64,000 bases of DNA from Stenogyne calaminthoides (taxonomy: Eukaryota; Streptophyta; Magnoliopsida; Lamiales; Lamiaceae): NCBI GenBank assembly GCA_037126765.1, contig JBBCBC010000007.1:21089667-21153666 (forward strand), in the 5' to 3' direction. Position 1 is the first letter of the stretch, and each line of letters opens with the position of its first letter. Position numbers and translations under genes: made by a program. The notes under the pieces were generated by a model. That model made no database searches. It was not told the origin of the DNA and worked only from the letters and a program-made list of their open reading frames with translations. This document shows positions 9,750 through 20,689 of this stretch, piece after piece.

Positions 9750-11128
9750 CGCTTTTCGAACTTCTTCCTTGGTAAAGGGGCTGAGAGAATGGCATTCATC
9801 TCCTGATTCACTGTGTGGTCTATGTGCTGGGTGGTATTCTCAATCATCGCTTCCGTGGGGTTCTGGGAAGAGAAAAGAGTATAGTAGTAATCAGTAATAA
9901 TATTCTCGATGTCCTTTTGCTCGGTGCATGGTTGACCTGTATTATTCAAGAGCTTTTCGATGCGGTTCTTGGAGCGGCGCTCAGAGGCCGATTTATGGAA
10001 AAAAGAGGTGTTCCTGTCTCCATGTGCCAACCGATTGTTACGAGATCTCTGGTGCCAGTGTATCTCCTCTTGGGACAGGAGTTTTTCAAGGTCCTTCTCT
10101 AAGGTACGGATTGCCAGGTAATCACGTCCTGGGTTCTCCGTATTCAACTTTTGATTCAAGGCCTATCTTTTTCTATCAATGTTTTTCTTCAAGTTACTGA
10201 TCCTGTTGCGTGCCCAATCAGCGAGGTCCGAGCAGGTTTGACGAAGTCTCTCGTGGAGGGGGCTGTTGATATTATGGGACTTCCAGCTATTCTTCAAAGT
10301 ATCCCTGTAGCTTGGTTCAAGAAGCCATTTGCTTTTGAACAAAAACCTGGTGTTGCGACCTCTTTTTCTGATGGGCGGGTTGTTTTTGGAATGAAGAATA
10401 ATCGGTCTGTGATCTGAGCCGTAGAAGTCTAAGTTTTGGGCTTCAAAGAGAGGGTGCAGGGTGATTCATTCAATGTTGGCCACAAATTTGTCCAGTCTTT
10501 CAAGTATATTCTCATCATTCTGTCTTTTGTTGTCCCAAGTAAATTTAGGCCCCTTATTATCAAGGTCATGTAAATCTGTCTCATGAAGGGCCTTACGGAA
10601 TTCATGCATGGGGGAGTGGGCCCTGATGCAGCCCCCTCTCTTTTCAAACTCGTAGCAAATTTCAATGAAGTCTCCTCCGACTATCCAGCTTAATTGTTTA
10701 TTATCATGAGACTAGTGGATTCTTCTCAGTAGATCCCAGGACGTACTTCTAAGGGATTGGATGGGGTTGCCATAGAATCCCGTGAAGTATCCAGACGTGT
10801 TATCTGCAATTAAGGCAATATCAATATGGTTCGAAGAGTAAGACAACAAAGAAACATTTATTGAAGATTTCCAAAACAAGATAAGACCGCCAATGCGGCC
10901 ACAAGCATCAACGCAAAAACTTCCAGCAAACTTAAGTAAGTAACTCCAATTCTTAATAAAAGACTTAGATATCGTAGATTCGGAAATGAAAAGCAAATCG
11001 GGGGAGTGGTGCGCGACAAGCCGCTGAAGATTTTGGAAGGCACGAGCCCCCCCGAGTCCTCGTGCATTCCAACATAGGTAGATCATGGTGATCGGCGGTG
11101 CTGGGCCTCGCCAGTTATAACACCCCAT
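9614..11128 (-). pseudogene. LINE endonuclease and linker
   Basis: The frame starts near MIYLCWNARGLGGARAFQNL, the usual start of a plant L1 AP-type endonuclease. It continues with PDLLFISEST and GGLILFWKSS, then GGDFIEI, where the family has GDFNEI; the conserved Asn is replaced by Ile. Later come KFTWDNKR and YGSDHRPI, with the conserved SDH. In-frame stops lie at 10712-10714 (TAG) and near 10468 (TGA). The linker to RT reads LAHGDRNTSFFHKSASERR. The endonuclease would nick target DNA to prime integration. The Asn change and stops make it dead. Confidence 0.85.
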
Positions 11129-11980
11129 TTCCAGAATGAGGCCCTTTGCGACTTAAACACTCTAGATCCGGTTTGCCACTTTAGTGAACGTAAAATCTGA
11201 GCCTAAAAATTTCTTTTAAAATAAAACAATAAAGCTTAGACTAACATTTTTGCAGCGGAAAGTAAAGTAAGATTGAAAATCAGTAGGATTAAAGTGCGAA
11301 GAGTCGTTTAATACATACCTCGAGAAATAAGGTAGAATTATCAATTTGACAATCTTTTAAAGATACATAAACAACTTAACCCTTGTAAAGTAGTTTAACA
11401 ATTTCGAAAGATAAAATGACTTAATTTAAAAGATTCATCACATTATTAACAGTAACAACTTCATAAGTATGGGAATTCCGTGTCTACAGCAAACTCCGGC
11501 CCCTCTCGATCATAACCTGAAAACATAAAACTGTAGGGGTGTGAGATAAAAATCTCAGTGGAATGGCCTGTACGCTGCTACACAGATTAGCAGTATCCTA
11601 GCATCAATTTTACCATATACATATACATATTGTATGCACTAGTTGTTCATGCCCATATGTATTCATACGACTATTATGTCGTAGGTAAACACGAGTTTCT
11701 CATGCCCATACCCTTAGGTACGCATGAGTTTCTCGTGCCCATACCCTTAAGTACGCACGAGTTTCTCATGCCCATACGATATTCATATCGACTATTATGT
11801 CGTGAGGTACGCACGAGTTTCTGATATCCATACCCCTTAGTACGTGCATACGAGTTTTTGATGCCCATACCATATTCATGTCGAAACCACAGTGGTCGAG
11901 TATCATAGCGACTTACTAATACCGCAGAGGGCTTTAATTTCGTAAAAGTTTGCATAAAGATAACCATAGAATACACTAAC
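11116..11980 (+). repeat. LTR-like repeat remnant, possibly Ty3/gypsy
   Basis: The LINE stops where TATAACACCCC begins, one change from the TGTAACACCCC start common to many plant Ty3/gypsy LTRs. The sequence holds a GCAGCGGAAAGTAAA stretch and GTGAGATAAAAATCTCAG, but no ORF. It contains the minisatellite at 11643-11882 and is cut by the solo copia LTR. It should continue from 34550 onward. No gag-pol, PBS or PPT was recognised, so the class is tentative. Confidence 0.4.
11643..11882 (+). repeat. About 33-bp minisatellite
   Basis: Five or six imperfect copies of a unit starting CACGAGTTTCTCATGCCC, some lengthened by an inserted segment with an ATTCATATCGAC-type sequence. Reading frames across it on either strand are by-products of the repeat. 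Confidence 0.75.
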
Positions 11981-12378
11981 TATAGGTCCCAATTTTTTGG
12001 AAAACCCATGTGCGCGGAAGACTTGTGTAATGCATATAAAAACAGGGGTGAGGGCAGAGTGATTCAAATTTTTCGCATTTAAGAACATGTGTGTTGTGGT
12101 TTACTTATAATCAAATGCATATGGCAAGTAAGAACATAAATCAGTAAAGAACACACGATTTTATAGTGGTTCGGACGAAACCCATCCTACATCCACTCTT
12201 CCCTTAATACAGGGGCACGTACTTAACCGACTTAACCGACGGGACTTATCTCCCTCACGGGATTGCCTACCCTCCCTTTCGGGATTGCTAGATGTTTACC
12301 GAGTTCACACTCAAATGGGACTTATCTCCCTCACGGGATTGCCTACCCTCCCTTTTGGGATTGCTAGATGTTTACCGA
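11981..12378 (-). repeat. Solo copia LTR, 3' part (split by 21-kb element)
   Basis: Together with 33415-34544 this makes one LTR of about 1.53 kb, in minus orientation. The low-coordinate end reads TATAGGTCCC, where the related LTRs have TGTAGGTCCC. The high-coordinate end is CCCAACA. CTAAC is duplicated outside (11976-11980 and 34545-34549). No internal region of its own is attached, so it is a solo LTR. It has the LTR TATA sequence near 12160 (sense ACTATAAAATC) and a 76-bp tandem duplication at 12241-12375. It was split by the 21-kb element at ACCGA. Confidence 0.88.
12241..12375. repeat. 76-bp tandem duplication inside the solo LTR
   Basis: The block beginning GGGACTTATCTCCCTC at 12241 repeats at 12317 with one C/T difference. 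The second copy ends at the ACCGA into which the large element inserted. Confidence 0.9.
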
Positions 12379-13947
12379 TGTAGGTCCCGAACGGGTTTTG
12401 TGAGGGCAGAAGTCTAGAGGGGAGGGGTGAATAGACTTCTGAAAACTTTTCGTGCAGATCAGGTGTGATAGCAGTTAGCCTGATCAGAGTGCGAGTGAAT
12501 CAGTTCGGACTGATAACCAACTTACTGATCGCCTGTAGGCAGATCAGTTCGGTAACTATCAGTTTAACTGATGTGTGCGGAAGCTTAAGTTTTACCCGTG
12601 TGAAAAACCAGTTTGTATAAATCAGATTCCAAAGTTGGTATTTTAATCAGTTGACAAAATTGTCAAGTCTGATCAGATCAGAAGCTTGGTGCTAACTGAT
12701 CTTAACTTAGAATATGTATGCGCTTTAAAGTTGTGCGATGTGAGAACAGTTAATCAAAGCAGTAAAGGCACACAAGATTTATAGTGGTTCGGACAAACCA
12801 GTCCTACGTCCACTCTTCCCTATAACAAGGGGCACCAACTTAACCAACTTAACCGACTTAACCGACTGGACTTAGTTTTGTGTGTTAGTCCAACACAGTA
12901 CACCAACAGATGTTTTAAGAGTTCTCACTCAACCGATCCCAGAAATCAGTACTAGAAACCCTAGACTGAAATCTTGCTAAACAACTTATCCTAACTTGGG
13001 GTTTGGGTAAGATTGTTTTAGTTCCAACTATGAAATCTTTTCTTGTGTATAAGCGCCCCCTAACAGCTAGATGAAAAGATTTCTATGCTAAGAACTTATG
13101 GGATGAACACTATATAGAATAAGCTTCTTGTTTGTGTTCTTTGTGCGGAAATCTGAGTATTTTTGTTTTGTCAAGCTTTTCGTATAATTTCCGTGCCTTC
13201 ACTCTGAAGTGTGATCCCATATTTATAGACCTTGAAATCAAAGAGCCGTTGGAGAGCAATTTGAATTTCAGGCTATTTTTAGTAGACTTGCAGGCTTGAT
13301 GTGGCGTCTTGAGGCGGCATGGCGAAAAGCGTGAATATGTATTTGTAGCCGTTGGAGAGAGCATCATCGAATCCATGATATCAGCTCCGTTCATCGTGTC
13401 TCTTCCTTATTGGATGGAAGACTTACTTTGCGGTGTTGTTCTTCCAACTAAGGTTGACATTCTTTACGTTCGGATCATCGACGTATGATCAAGTGGAACA
13501 TCGATTTTCACTTAGTGGTGACTTGATCGGTCGGGGTGATCGGTCTACTCGATAAGTCTTCTGGCGCTGTTGACTTAGCTTCAAGCAAACAAACGGTACC
13601 GATGTAGGTCTTCCGGTCCGATCTTCCGAAGTCATCGATCTTCGAGTATTCTAAGTTTGAACTTCATGACTTGGTGAAGTTATCTAACTAGATCGGATCG
13701 ATCCGATCTTCCGATTCTGGTTTTGCATTTCGGCACATGGGATATCACCGTATCTCTTGAATCTTCAGATCGACCTATACATATTGAGTTCCCCTCAATA
13801 TGTGACCTATCTATTACATCGGTTGTTCTATACAATCATTATCAATTTGGTCTCCTATAGCGGTAATATAAACATCGATACCTAATGTGTCCGATGGTCC
13901 TATTACATGTGTTTTTGGAACTTTCATCAAAACTAAATTTCCCAACA
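12379..13947 (-). repeat. 3' LTR of the 21-kb element
   Basis: A 1569-bp LTR starting TGTTGGG and ending CCTACA on the minus strand, directly preceded by a PPT. A TATA box (TATAAAT, 12777-12783) follows the conserved word CCGAACCAC; upstream are repeated TTAACCGAC words (12838-12870). Among the three copies of this family here, it keeps the most CTG/CAG words. Confidence 0.9.
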
Positions 13948-13959
13948 ATTTCCCCTTTT
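13948..13959 (-). other. Polypurine tract of the 21-kb element
   Basis: The minus strand reads AAAAGGGGAAAT directly before the LTR start TGTTGGG. This is the plus-strand primer position in LTR retrotransposons and identifies the LTR at 12379-13947 as the 3' one. Confidence 0.85.
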
Positions 13960-14094
13960 GATGAAACCAAAACACCGAGAAAACCAAACAGTTGATAAGT
14001 ATAGAACGATTAAAGAGCATATAATCGTAAGACAAAGAGATTTTGTCTTGGGATCGAAAAAAATAAACTTTTCATTAGATATGTTGATTACATG

Positions 14095-17000
14095 TTACAT
14101 TAGAAAAGTTTGAATTGAAAAGCGGTGATCCTCGACGGCGTCTCGATTCTTCACTCCTTGGGCTCTTATCCTTCGGCATTTCTCTCGATCTTGTGGAACG
14201 TTGAAAATCGATAGAGTTTCCATTTGACATCGATGCTTTGCTCTTGTGGGCTTATTATATGCGTTTTGCTCAAGATGTCAAAGTAGAATCTCTCAAATGC
14301 CAGTCTGTCAAATGAGCCATCTGCCTTCTTCGAGTATACTAACAGATCATACTCTTGGCGAGATATCTTTACATTTATAAGCTTGGCCTCATTTTCCAGA
14401 TACTTTGAAAATGCGGATATTTATTACAGAACGGTTGAGGAACTCATCATCCGGAGATTCTTCTTGTGGAACAAGATCAAGGACAAAAGCATCCATAAGC
14501 TATTCTTACGATCTTATTCCATTCCTCAAACCTCTTAAGCGTGTCAAAGAAGTTTTTTGGTATGATCTCGTCGACTCTTGTCGTAACCGAGGTTCGTACG
14601 ATTTTCCAAATCAATCCTTTCTTAGCCCTCGATTTGAACTTCCGTTTCAACTCTTCTGCTTGTGCCAGTTTTTCTGCCCTTCTTTCTTCTTCAGTCATCT
14701 GCTTTTTGGACAATCTTACGGCTAGCTCCTTATCACCAGATCGGGTCAGGTGCTTCTAGTGACTTTCCAGGTCTGAGTAACTGGTACTGATTTTGATGTC
14801 CCAGCACCCGCAGCAGCCTTTCTTGCCATTGAGCTTTGTCCATGGGCCTTATCCAGATGAAGTCGATCTTGATGTGTCAATTGGTTTCTCAGATCCTTCC
14901 CCCTTTTTGGTTTGATCAAAAAGAGTATTGCGGTGGGAAGTCAGAGAACCAAAGTTAACTGATAATGCCTGGTTGAGATCTGTAGCAGATAAACCTGAAG
15001 CTTGAGCTGTTAGATTCTGAACAGTTGTTATTAGCTCTGTCTTGGCAGATTCCATTGTAGCAGAGAGTGTCCAAATCATTTTTTCAAATTTCTCTTCTGA
15101 TAACTCTAGTCTTTTCTCAGTGAGCGTCAGAAAAGAAGATTGTTTTTGATCCACTGCTTTTTTTTTGTCGTCAACTCGATTTTTGTAAGCTCGGCGCAGA
15201 CATGGTGGTCATGGATTGGGAGAACCGATCTCACGATTGCTTCGATTTGTTTGAGACCAATCTGCCTCTGATCAGTTAGCACTCCCTCAATTTCTTCTTT
15301 CAGGAGATCTTTGAGACAAGATCTGATCTCCTGAAGTTGATCAGCGGTGATTTGAGATGTAGGAATTGGATTCATCACTTGATCAGGTTCAGTTGTTTGT
15401 GCCTCCGGTGGTTGGTCGAACTGCAAAGACACCGGTTCCACTATCATCGGCAGCTCCTGCATCCTTCATTTCAGCGTATGTTTCTGGAGCTTCTTGAGCA
15501 GTCTCCAACTCTTCTTCTTCTGGCAATCCCAACTTCCTGTGGATCAGAGCTTTCACAGATTTATCAGATATTAGCTCACTGGTGATCCCACTTTGGCAGA
15601 CTTCCTCATATCGAAGTCAAAATCGCAAACTCTCGACCACCGCCCATCTGTTCAACAAGTAAAATAAGATCTGAGAAGCTTTTTAATCTGAGATCTCTCC
15701 AGGTGAGGATCTCCATGACTTCTTCTCTGATAGCAGGATGGGCGACCAGTTGTGGATACATCTCATCAATTTCTCGTTCAATTCTCAGTCTGACCATTTT
15801 TCCAGTGATGGTCTTTGTTGTTCTGGACTCAGGAATTGTCTGTCCAGATTCTGTTGGATGAGATGTGGAGGCTTCTGGTTGTGCTTGAGTAGGCGGAAGT
15901 TGTATCGATTAGTTCGACTGCGATTGATTCTGTTTGTGGAGGCGACAGGTCTGGTTCCACATCAGGTAAGCTTTCGAGTTGTCGAACTGATGAAGGTTCA
16001 GTTTCATGAGCAGGTGAACTAGCAGGAGAGACATGCTCAGCAGCCTTCAGTCTGAGCGGTGAATCAGCTCGAGGTTGAGGAGAAGGAGATCGTTCGACTT
16101 GAGCTTCTTCCTCAGATCGTTCTGGCGAGCCCCCGTGGTGAGAAGCTTACTGTCGATTGTTCTTTGTTGTGCAATGATTTGTTCTCGGCGCTCTTTCTTC
16201 TTCGACTCATCTTCTAGTACCAGAGTCATGGTAGCTTGCTTTGCCTTCTTCGGCCTCTTCTCCTGGGCCTTTACCAGTTTTCGTTTCTTCTTCTGGGGAG
16301 CAACTGGTGTGGACGAGGCGGCTTCTTTGCTCTTTCCTTTCTTCAGTTTTGTTGGAGTGGGCTCCTTGTCATCGTCTGGTGGCCCATATATAACTGAAGT
16401 TGATGAGAGGAAGGCATTGTAGGACTTGATCCATCCCGATTCCATTCGGCATTTGGCGGTTTGTCCTTTAAGATAAGCGCAACCTTGTTGAGATTGCTTA
16501 TTCTCTTTTCGTAGATCTGCTGGATTCATTGACTCAAATTTATCGTGTTCTTGAGTAAGATGGCTTTTCGAAGCCGTGCAATTGATGTTACGTGCTCCAT
16601 CAATTATTGCAGCCATCTTTGTACATTTTGGTGATGAGAAAGCATCCGGGCTGAATGAAATGCCCATGATTGTTCTTGATGAGAATGTCAAACAACAATC
16701 GATACTTTCTTTTGAGCATTGGCCCGATAAATCCGGCTTTCGATGTTTGTCGGCCTCTCTCAAGAGCTCCTTTCGATCTCTTCGTCCTCATTCTCCTGTA
16801 GTGTGCGGTGAGATTCGCCCTTTTTGGCAAAGTTGAGCGAGCAATTGAGTGATGTGCGCATTTGTCGATCGATTTCTTCTCCGTCGACCGACGATATCGA
16901 TTCGTCTCGGATTTTCGAATCCACACTCAAATTCTCAGAGAAAATCATAGTGCTTCATCTTTGCATCTTTGGATTGCGATGAGCAAAGCAATATATTTCG

Positions 17001-17142
17001 ATCCAGCCTTCTTCGTAATTTGTTCCACCTCCATGGATTCGAGGATCTCTCGATTCCAAACCGAAACGAACTTGTCTTCAAAGATCTTCGTTGCGTTTCA
17101 AGATAGTTGCACATAATCTTTTCCTAGTCCATGAGTGGCCAT
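14095..17142 (-). pseudogene. SIRE ORF3 (env-like), copy 1
   Basis: The likely start is ATG at 17142 (MATHGLGKDYVQLS), conserved in copy 2. An N-terminal domain follows (FEDKFVSVWNREILESMEVE), then a Lys-rich, nuclear-signal-like stretch near 16250-16330 (APQKKKRKLVKAQEKRPKK), and an acidic Thr/Pro part (YGPPDDDKEPTPTK). Next is REIDEMYPQLVAHPAIRE, a long coiled-coil-like part (LTEKRLELSEEKFEKMIWTL), then a basic helix (MSKKQMTEEERRAEKLAQA). The frame ends at about 14095. Several frameshifts break it. The position after RNase H matches the 'env-like' ORF of SIRE-lineage elements. I see no clear signal peptide or membrane segment, and the basic and coiled-coil make-up does not look like an envelope protein. 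Function is unknown. Confidence 0.65.
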
Positions 17143-17440
17143 CTCAGATTAAGATAGACTTTCATTTAAATTTGTGCATAATCAATATCAATATTATACA
17201 ACGGAAAAAACAAGAGGCGGTGAAGCAAAATTCAGTATACCATTAAAAAAAAAACTTTTGAGATCAACGGTTTTTAACGGAAAAAAAATTCATCAAGTAA
17301 AAGAAATTACAGATTCAAATTTTTGAAGATAGTTTTGAAACCTAAGAAATCGTTTTGAATCGCACAGAGATAATTTGGAGTTTTTCAGAGAATAGAATGC
17401 AAGTTTGTGACACAGAAAAACTCTGGTAGGTTTTGATGAA

Positions 17441-17450
17441 CCTTATAAAG
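17441..17450 (-). promoter_or_regulatory. TATA box upstream of ORF3 copy 1
   Basis: The minus strand reads CTTTATAAGG after a GC-rich CCGCCT, about 300 bp before the ORF3 ATG. In copy 2 the same place (24551-24560) reads CTCTATATAA. The leader between box and ATG is T/C-rich with short A-runs. Promoter activity is inferred. Confidence 0.45.
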
Positions 17451-18304
17451 AGGCGGAGGGAAAAAGAAGACAAGATTTGGAAGATCAATCGTTTGAAAAG
17501 ATTAAACGCTCCAGATTAAGCGGTTTTGATCGTAGGGTCAGGGAAAGCACGCATTTAAAAAACTTTTGGATTTAAAAGCACGTTCAATAGCAGTTAATAC
17601 ATGTTCCCCACGTCCGCATTAAATGATTTGCAGGAAATACGTCACAGGGATAATGGGTACAGTAAGGCAAGTAATATCAGATAAGATCCGATAAGTCAGT
17701 AAAGAACAAGAGAAAAAAAAATGCGATCTGGTTGGTGATATTGTGTCGATCAATACCACTTGTCAATGTTGATTTCACTTGTTGATCTTAGTTATTCTCG
17801 CCTAAGCCTTAAAATTTCCCTAACCGATCCTTTTAACCGATCTTCTTCACTTGCATCGATTTGTTGAGGTTTCAAAGCTCAATCGATCTTCCTTGAATCG
17901 TCGATTTCCGCCGATCCTCCTTTATCGGTTGAAGTTCCCCCTCCAACTGATATTTCTGATTTTCCCATAGACTGATGCATCTGATTTGTGGTTTTAAGCT
18001 CAGCTGATCTTTCTTATCTGGTCAGCTTGAATGTATCAGATTTTGATTGACCTAATCTGAATCTTCTCAGATCAAGTCAATTCTTGGAATAAGTGTTACC
18101 GCCAAAACTTAGTCTAGAATAGTAGTCTCTATTCCTAAGTTGGTAGCGATTTGACTTATCTTGTAATTATAAATAATCTTTCGATATGTCAATCCCGTAA
18201 ATTTATCCAATTATCATCGCGTGATTCCTACACGTCATCCTTTTGATGCAAATTTTAAAAGGTTTTGAGAGCTTGAATTTGCATTTGCACCCTTGCTTGG
18301 CCTC
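17451..18304. other. pol-ORF3 spacer, no ORF
   Basis: Non-coding spacer between the ORF3 promoter region and the oppositely oriented TATA unit. It is similar along its length to 24561-25418 in copy 2. No coding potential was seen. Confidence 0.55.
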
Positions 18305-19050
18305 TATAAATTGGACCAATTATTTTACACAACATAACCCATTCACCATACTTATTTTCTTTGTGAAATCATGTATCTTGGTGAACCCTTATTTCCGGTT
18401 AAGATTCCCAAATATTTTTACCTTTTTCAATGAAAGACTTTTCAAATCAACCCTTTATCCTTATCCTTATTTGTTTTCGTTATCGTCAAAGATTTCACAC
18501 ATACGATTGTTGCAAAGCTTCTTCTACCACCATGGAGGCGGGCTTTCTTTGTTGAACCGAGAAGACACTTCTCCTATCCGTATGCACCTTGTGTGTCTAT
18601 CGTTATGTCGTAAGAACCATCGACTTTAGTTCAGTATAAAACATGCAAACACATGTGCCCATGAGATCTGATGACCAACTCTTTGGCACACGTGTTCCAT
18701 TTAACAGCTGGAGAGCCCTTCTACTCTCCCTTTTTAGGGTTCCTGGCTTAGTAATCCTATCAATGCCGCTCTCACTCCACTTGGAGAGTCCATCAGTTTG
18801 CGGCATAGGATTACATTTCAAGCCCCCCTCACCCTGTTAAGTGGGGGAAAAGAGAGCATAAGATCTTAAAGTCTCTCTCTCCTCCTCTTAATCACCCCCC
18901 TGTAGATCGGGTTTGGGTTTGGATGAAGGTTTAGGGTTTAGGGTTTGGGTTTTTGGTTATTACTAATGTACTGACCTCCGGGTCCTTTGTACTTGTATCT
19001 TGTAATGTAACCTGACCTTCGGGTCTTTATCAATGAAAAGTTCTGTTATT
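18305..19050 (+). ncRNA. Candidate plus-strand transcription unit in the spacer
   Basis: A TATAAAT box at 18305-18311 lies in GCCTCTATAAATTGGACC and is conserved at 25419-25425 in copy 2. A leader-like ACACAACAT sequence with CCATTCACC follows. Only short ORFs follow (MYLGEPLFPVKIPKY, then stop), not kept in copy 2. Between 18710 and 18848 are successive inverted repeats: GGAGAG/CTCTCC; TAATCCTA with TGCCGC pairing to GCGGCA and TAGGATTA (18752-18813); and CCCC/GGGG arms. A telomere-like TTTAGGG pair follows near 18930, then a 3'-UTR-like ATCAATGAAAAG. The unit runs opposite to the retrotransposon. It may be a captured host promoter and transcript or an antisense transcript; copy 2 does not preserve the hairpin pairing. 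Confidence 0.3.
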
Positions 19051-19094
19051 TCATCGTTGTGTAAATTTCGCTTTCTTATACGATTGTTATTTGT

Positions 19095-20667
19095 TGTAGG
19101 TCGAGCAGGTTATGTGAGGCGAAGTCTAGAGGGAGGGTGAATAGACTTACGAAAAACTTTTCGTCTTGGTCAGTGTGAGAAGCAGATAGCCCGATCAGAG
19201 TGCGAGTGAATCGCTTTTGGTCCGATAACCAACTTCTTGAACGCCTGAATGCAGATCGGTTCTCAGAACTATCGATTAATGAAAAGGGAAGCTTAAGTTT
19301 TACCCGTGTGAAAACCGGTTTGTATAAATCGATTCCAAGTTTTATCTTTTTAATCGATGACGTAAAATATCAGTCCGATCGATCGTAAGCTTGGTGTCTT
19401 TTTCGATCTTAACTTAGAATGTTATCTGCGCTTTAAGATTGTGCGATGTGAGCGATTAATCAAAGAAAGAAGGCACACAAGATTTATAGTGGTTGGACAA
19501 ACCAGCCTCACGCCCACTCTTCCCTTTCACAGGGGGCACCAACTTAACCGACTTAACCGACTTAACCGATGGACTTAGTTTAGTGTGTTAGTCCAACACA
19601 AGACACCAACAGATGTTTTAAGAGTTCTCACTCAACCGATCCCTTAAATCAAGATTAGAAACCCCAGATCGAATCTTGCTAAACAACTTATCCTAACTTG
19701 GGGTTTGGGTAAGATTGTTGAGGTTCCAACTATGAAATCTTTCATGCGCATGCTGACCCTAAAAGCTAGATGAAAAGATTTCTTTGCTAAGAACTTATGG
19801 GATGAACACAATATAAAATAAGCTTGTTGTTGTGTTCTTCTTATAAGGAAATCGACTATAGTTTGAGCTTCTTGATTATGTTGTTTGTCCAAGCATTTCC
19901 GTATCTCACTCAAGTGTGATCCCATATTTATAGACCTTGAGATCAAAGAGCCGTTGGAGAGCAATTTGAATCTCGGGCTATTTTAAATAGAGTTGCGCAG
20001 CTTGATGTGACGTGCCGAGAGCGGCATGGCCGAAAAGCGTGAATGTGTATTTTATAGCCGTTTGAGAGAGCAACATCGAATCCCGCGAGTATCAGCTCTG
20101 TTCATACGTGTTTCTTCCTTATTGGATGGAAGCCGTGCTTTGCAGTGTTGTTCCTCCAACTAAGGTTGGTCTTCTTCTTGTTTAGATCGCAGGCGTATGA
20201 TAAGATGAAACATCGGTTTTTCATCTTATGGTGAATCGATCGATCAGGCCGAATCGATCACTACGATAAGTCTTCTGGCGCTGTTGACTTAGCTTCAACC
20301 GACCGACTCATTTGATGTAGGTCTTACGGTACGATCTTACGGAAGTCATCTGATCTTCGAGTATTCGAGGTTTGAGCTTCATGACTTCCGCTGAGTTATC
20401 TGACAAGATTAGATCGATCTGATCTTTCGTTCTGGTTTAACGTTCTGCCCTGTCGGATATCAGCTTTCTTCTGATTCTTCAGATCTGACCTTTACATATT
20501 GAGTTCCCCCTCAATATGTGACCTATCTATTACATCGCTTTTTTCTATACAATCATTATCAAATTTGGTCTCCTATCGCAGTAATGTAAACATCGATCGA
20601 CTAACAGTCCATTGGTCCTATTACATGTGATTTTGGAACTTTCATCAAAACTATAAATTTCCCAACA
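19095..20667 (-). repeat. Third LTR copy inside the 21-kb element
   Basis: A 1573-bp LTR of the same family and orientation, bounded by TGTAGG at 19095 and CCCAACA at 20667. It has a TATA box at 19492-19498. Neither side has a PBS or PPT. The sequences on both sides align as one continuous stretch with the uninterrupted copy 2 near 25990-26060, so it looks like a solo LTR inserted in the pol-ORF3 spacer. The flanking five bases (TTTGT and GCTGT) are not an exact duplication. Confidence 0.8.
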
Positions 20668-20689
20668 GCTGTTAATCTCTGAATCTTGC

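Larger units (their letters stand above)
6925..11128 (-). mobile_element. Plant L1-type LINE, ORF2 remnant
   Basis: A minus-strand non-LTR retrotransposon in the order AP endonuclease, reverse transcriptase, zf-RVT, RNase H, as in plant L1 LINEs with a terminal RNase H. No ORF1 is visible. The 5' side stops at about 11116-11128, where an unrelated LTR-like sequence begins, so it is 5'-truncated or interrupted. No clear poly(A) tail is seen at the 3' end near 6925, next to the Mutator-like element. Several stops and at least two frameshifts make it inactive. Confidence 0.92.

Noticed and set aside
8164..9806. Plus-strand frames of up to 140 residues opposite the LINE
   Set aside because: Antisense shadows of the strongly supported RT frame on the minus strand.
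15738..16836. Several plus-strand frames of 80-115 residues
   Set aside because: They are antisense shadows of ORF3 copy 1; the matching frames in copy 2 are not kept.
14095..17142. ORF3 as a true envelope gene
   Set aside because: I see no signal peptide, membrane anchor or cleavage site; 'env-like' is kept only as the customary name for its position.
18929..18950. Telomere-like TTTAGGG pair
   Set aside because: Only two units; a telo-box-like word rather than an interstitial telomere array.
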